This document shows, piece after piece, positions 63,122 to 64,000 of a stretch of 64,000 nt of DNA; within the stretch, counting starts at the first letter, position 1, and the number at the start of each line of letters is the position of its first letter. Origin of the DNA: CAWDCV01 sp963728125 (lineage in GTDB: Bacteria; Actinomycetota; Actinomycetes; CAWDCV01). The translations under genes were made by a program, and so were the position numbers. The notes under the pieces were generated by a model that saw only the letters and a program-made list of their open reading frames with translations, had not been told where the DNA came from and made no database searches. The stretch spans positions 124,001-188,000 of the forward strand of contig CAVSIZ010000005.1 in assembly GCA_963728125.1 (NCBI GenBank), in the 5' to 3' direction.

Positions 63122-63158
63122 AACCCCTCGACGCCGACAGGCCGGGGGGTTTCTTCTT
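63122..63158 (+). terminator. ilvB attenuator (rho-independent terminator)
   Basis: AACCCCTCG (63122-63130) pairs with 63143-63151 (one G-T pair), with an inner 3-bp extension GCC/GGC around a GACA loop. A T-rich tract TTTCTTCTT (63150-63158) follows. It sits 25 bases after the leader peptide stop and 34 bases before ilvB, the classic attenuator place. Confidence 0.65.
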
Positions 63159-63192
63159 GTCCACTGCCCGAAACCCAACCAGGAAGCCAATC

Positions 63193-64000
63193 ATGACCGA
63201 GCAGGTGACCGGAGCGCAGTCGCTCGTCCGCTCCCTCGAAGAGGTGGGCGTCGACACGGTCTTCGGCATTCCCGGCGGGGCGATCCTGCCGGCGTACGAC
63301 CCGCTGTTCGACTCGAAACGGCTGCGCCACCTCCTCGTCCGGCACGAGCAGGGCGCCGGTCACGCTGCCGAGGGCTACGCGCAGGCAACCGGTCGGGTCG
63401 GCGTCTGCATGGCGACCAGCGGGCCCGGCGCGACCAACCTGGTGACGCCGATCGCGGACGCCTACATGGACTCCGTCCCGATCGTCGCGATCACCGGCCA
63501 GGTGCCGAGTGCCGCGATCGGCACGGACGCCTTCCAGGAGGCGGACATCCGTGGCATCACGATGCCGATCACCAAGCACAACTACCTGGTCACCGACCCC
63601 GACGAGATCCCGCGGGTCGTCACCGAGGCGTTCCACATTGCCGGGACCGGCCGGCCGGGTCCGGTGCTCATCGACGTGTCCAAGGACGCGTTGCAGGCCC
63701 GGACCACGTTCTCGTGGCCGCAGGAGATGAGGCTGCCCGGCTACCGGCCGACGCTGCGCCCGCATGCCAAGCAGGTCCGTGAGGCGGCCCGGCTGATCGT
63801 CAACGCCCAGCGGCCGGTGCTGTACGTCGGCGGCGGCGTGCTCAAGGCGCACGCGACGGCAGAGCTGCGCATCCTCGCCGACCTCACGGGCATCCCGGTT
63901 GTCACGACGCTGATGGCGCGCGGTGCACTGCCCGACAGCCACCCGCAGCACCTCGGCATGCCGGGCATGCACGGCACTGTCGCCGCGGTGACCGCGCTGC
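63193..64000 (+). CDS. ilvB: acetolactate synthase large subunit, 5' part (3' end outside window)
   Basis: IlvB joins two pyruvates, or pyruvate and 2-ketobutyrate, in branched-chain amino acid synthesis. The first 269 residues are present: TGAQSLVRSLEEVGVDTVFG, the PGGAILPAYDPL loop, the catalytic Glu52 in VRHEQGAGHAAEGYAQATG, TSGPGATNLVTPIADAYMDS and ITGQVPSAAIGTDAFQEAD, ending in the middle FAD-related domain. AGGAAG lies 7 bases before ATG 63193. Expression is probably controlled by the leader peptide, the attenuator and the upstream palindromes. ilvN and ilvC likely follow outside the window. Confidence 0.95.
   Translation, partial: MTEQVTGAQSLVRSLEEVGVDTVFGIPGGAILPAYDPLFDSKRLRHLLVRHEQGAGHAAEGYAQATGRVGVCMATSGPGATNLVTPIADAYMDSVPIVAITGQVPSAAIGTDAFQEADIRGITMPITKHNYLVTDPDEIPRVVTEAFHIAGTGRPGPVLIDVSKDALQARTTFSWPQEMRLPGYRPTLRPHAKQVREAARLIVNAQRPVLYVGGGVLKAHATAELRILADLTGIPVVTTLMARGALPDSHPQHLGMPGMHGTVAAVTAL

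Overview
The window is a chromosomal stretch of a high-GC actinobacterium. This rests on the very high G+C, the many GTG starts and 4-base GTGA/ATGA overlaps, and actinobacterial marker genes: NucS mismatch-repair endonuclease, a DUF2550 gene after atpC, a Scy/DivIVA-like coiled-coil protein and the GlgE maltosyltransferase pathway. No rRNA, tRNA, CRISPR array, insertion sequence or phage gene was seen. Gene order resembles two Mycobacterium tuberculosis regions as I remember them: atpC-DUF2550-adenosyltransferase-murA-nucS-epimerase-thioredoxin-glgB-glgE-glgP in the first half, and GH57/methyltransferase-etfBA-cysteine desulfurase-mnmA-MetE-like-ligA-gatCAB-ilvB in the second. No mycolate gene is visible, so I do not place the genus.

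Layout. 0-4 kb: end of atpC, DUF2550, cobalamin adenosyltransferase, murA, a 3-hydroxyacyl-CoA dehydrogenase. 4-7.6 kb: one operon for an ABC-2 exporter with its NarL-type two-component system. 7.6-16 kb: nucS, STAS protein, esterase, a lipoprotein paired with an unusual FtsH-like ATPase/protease, and a polar coiled-coil protein. 16-20.4 kb: B12-dependent acyl-CoA rearrangement (epimerase, MeaB, isobutyryl-CoA-type mutase). 21.4-33.6 kb: alpha-glucan block, with glgE-treS-mak-glgB as one minus-strand operon and divergent glgP and glgX. 33.7-40 kb: enoyl-CoA hydratase, methyltransferases, acyltransferase and a GH57 branching enzyme. 40-47 kb: etfBA, then the overlapping chain cysteine desulfurase-mnmA-MetE-like-ligA. 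47-52 kb: oxidoreductases and gpgS with a GT4. 52-55.5 kb: gatC-gatA-small protein-gatB. 55.5-64 kb: sugar dehydrogenase, 2-hydroxyacid dehydrogenase, methyltransferase, ilvD, a secreted amylase, and the start of ilvB with a full leader/attenuator.

How they work together. TreS, Mak, GlgE and GlgB turn trehalose into branched alpha-glucan. GlgP and GlgX degrade it, and the secreted amylase handles external glucan. GpgS, the GH57 enzyme, the acyltransferase and the methyltransferase recall the methylglucose lipopolysaccharide gene set. The adenosyltransferase, MeaB, epimerase and mutase form a B12 module; ilvD and ilvB serve branched-chain amino acid synthesis.

Main caution: seven otherwise well-conserved genes carry frameshifts: the histidine kinase, glgP, a DUF559 protein, two methyltransferases, etfA and a dehydrogenase. 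Most need only one extra base removed, so sequence or assembly error is the simplest explanation. No gene-free gap exceeds 300 bases; the two longest are 51653-51905 and 62925-63192, both described below.
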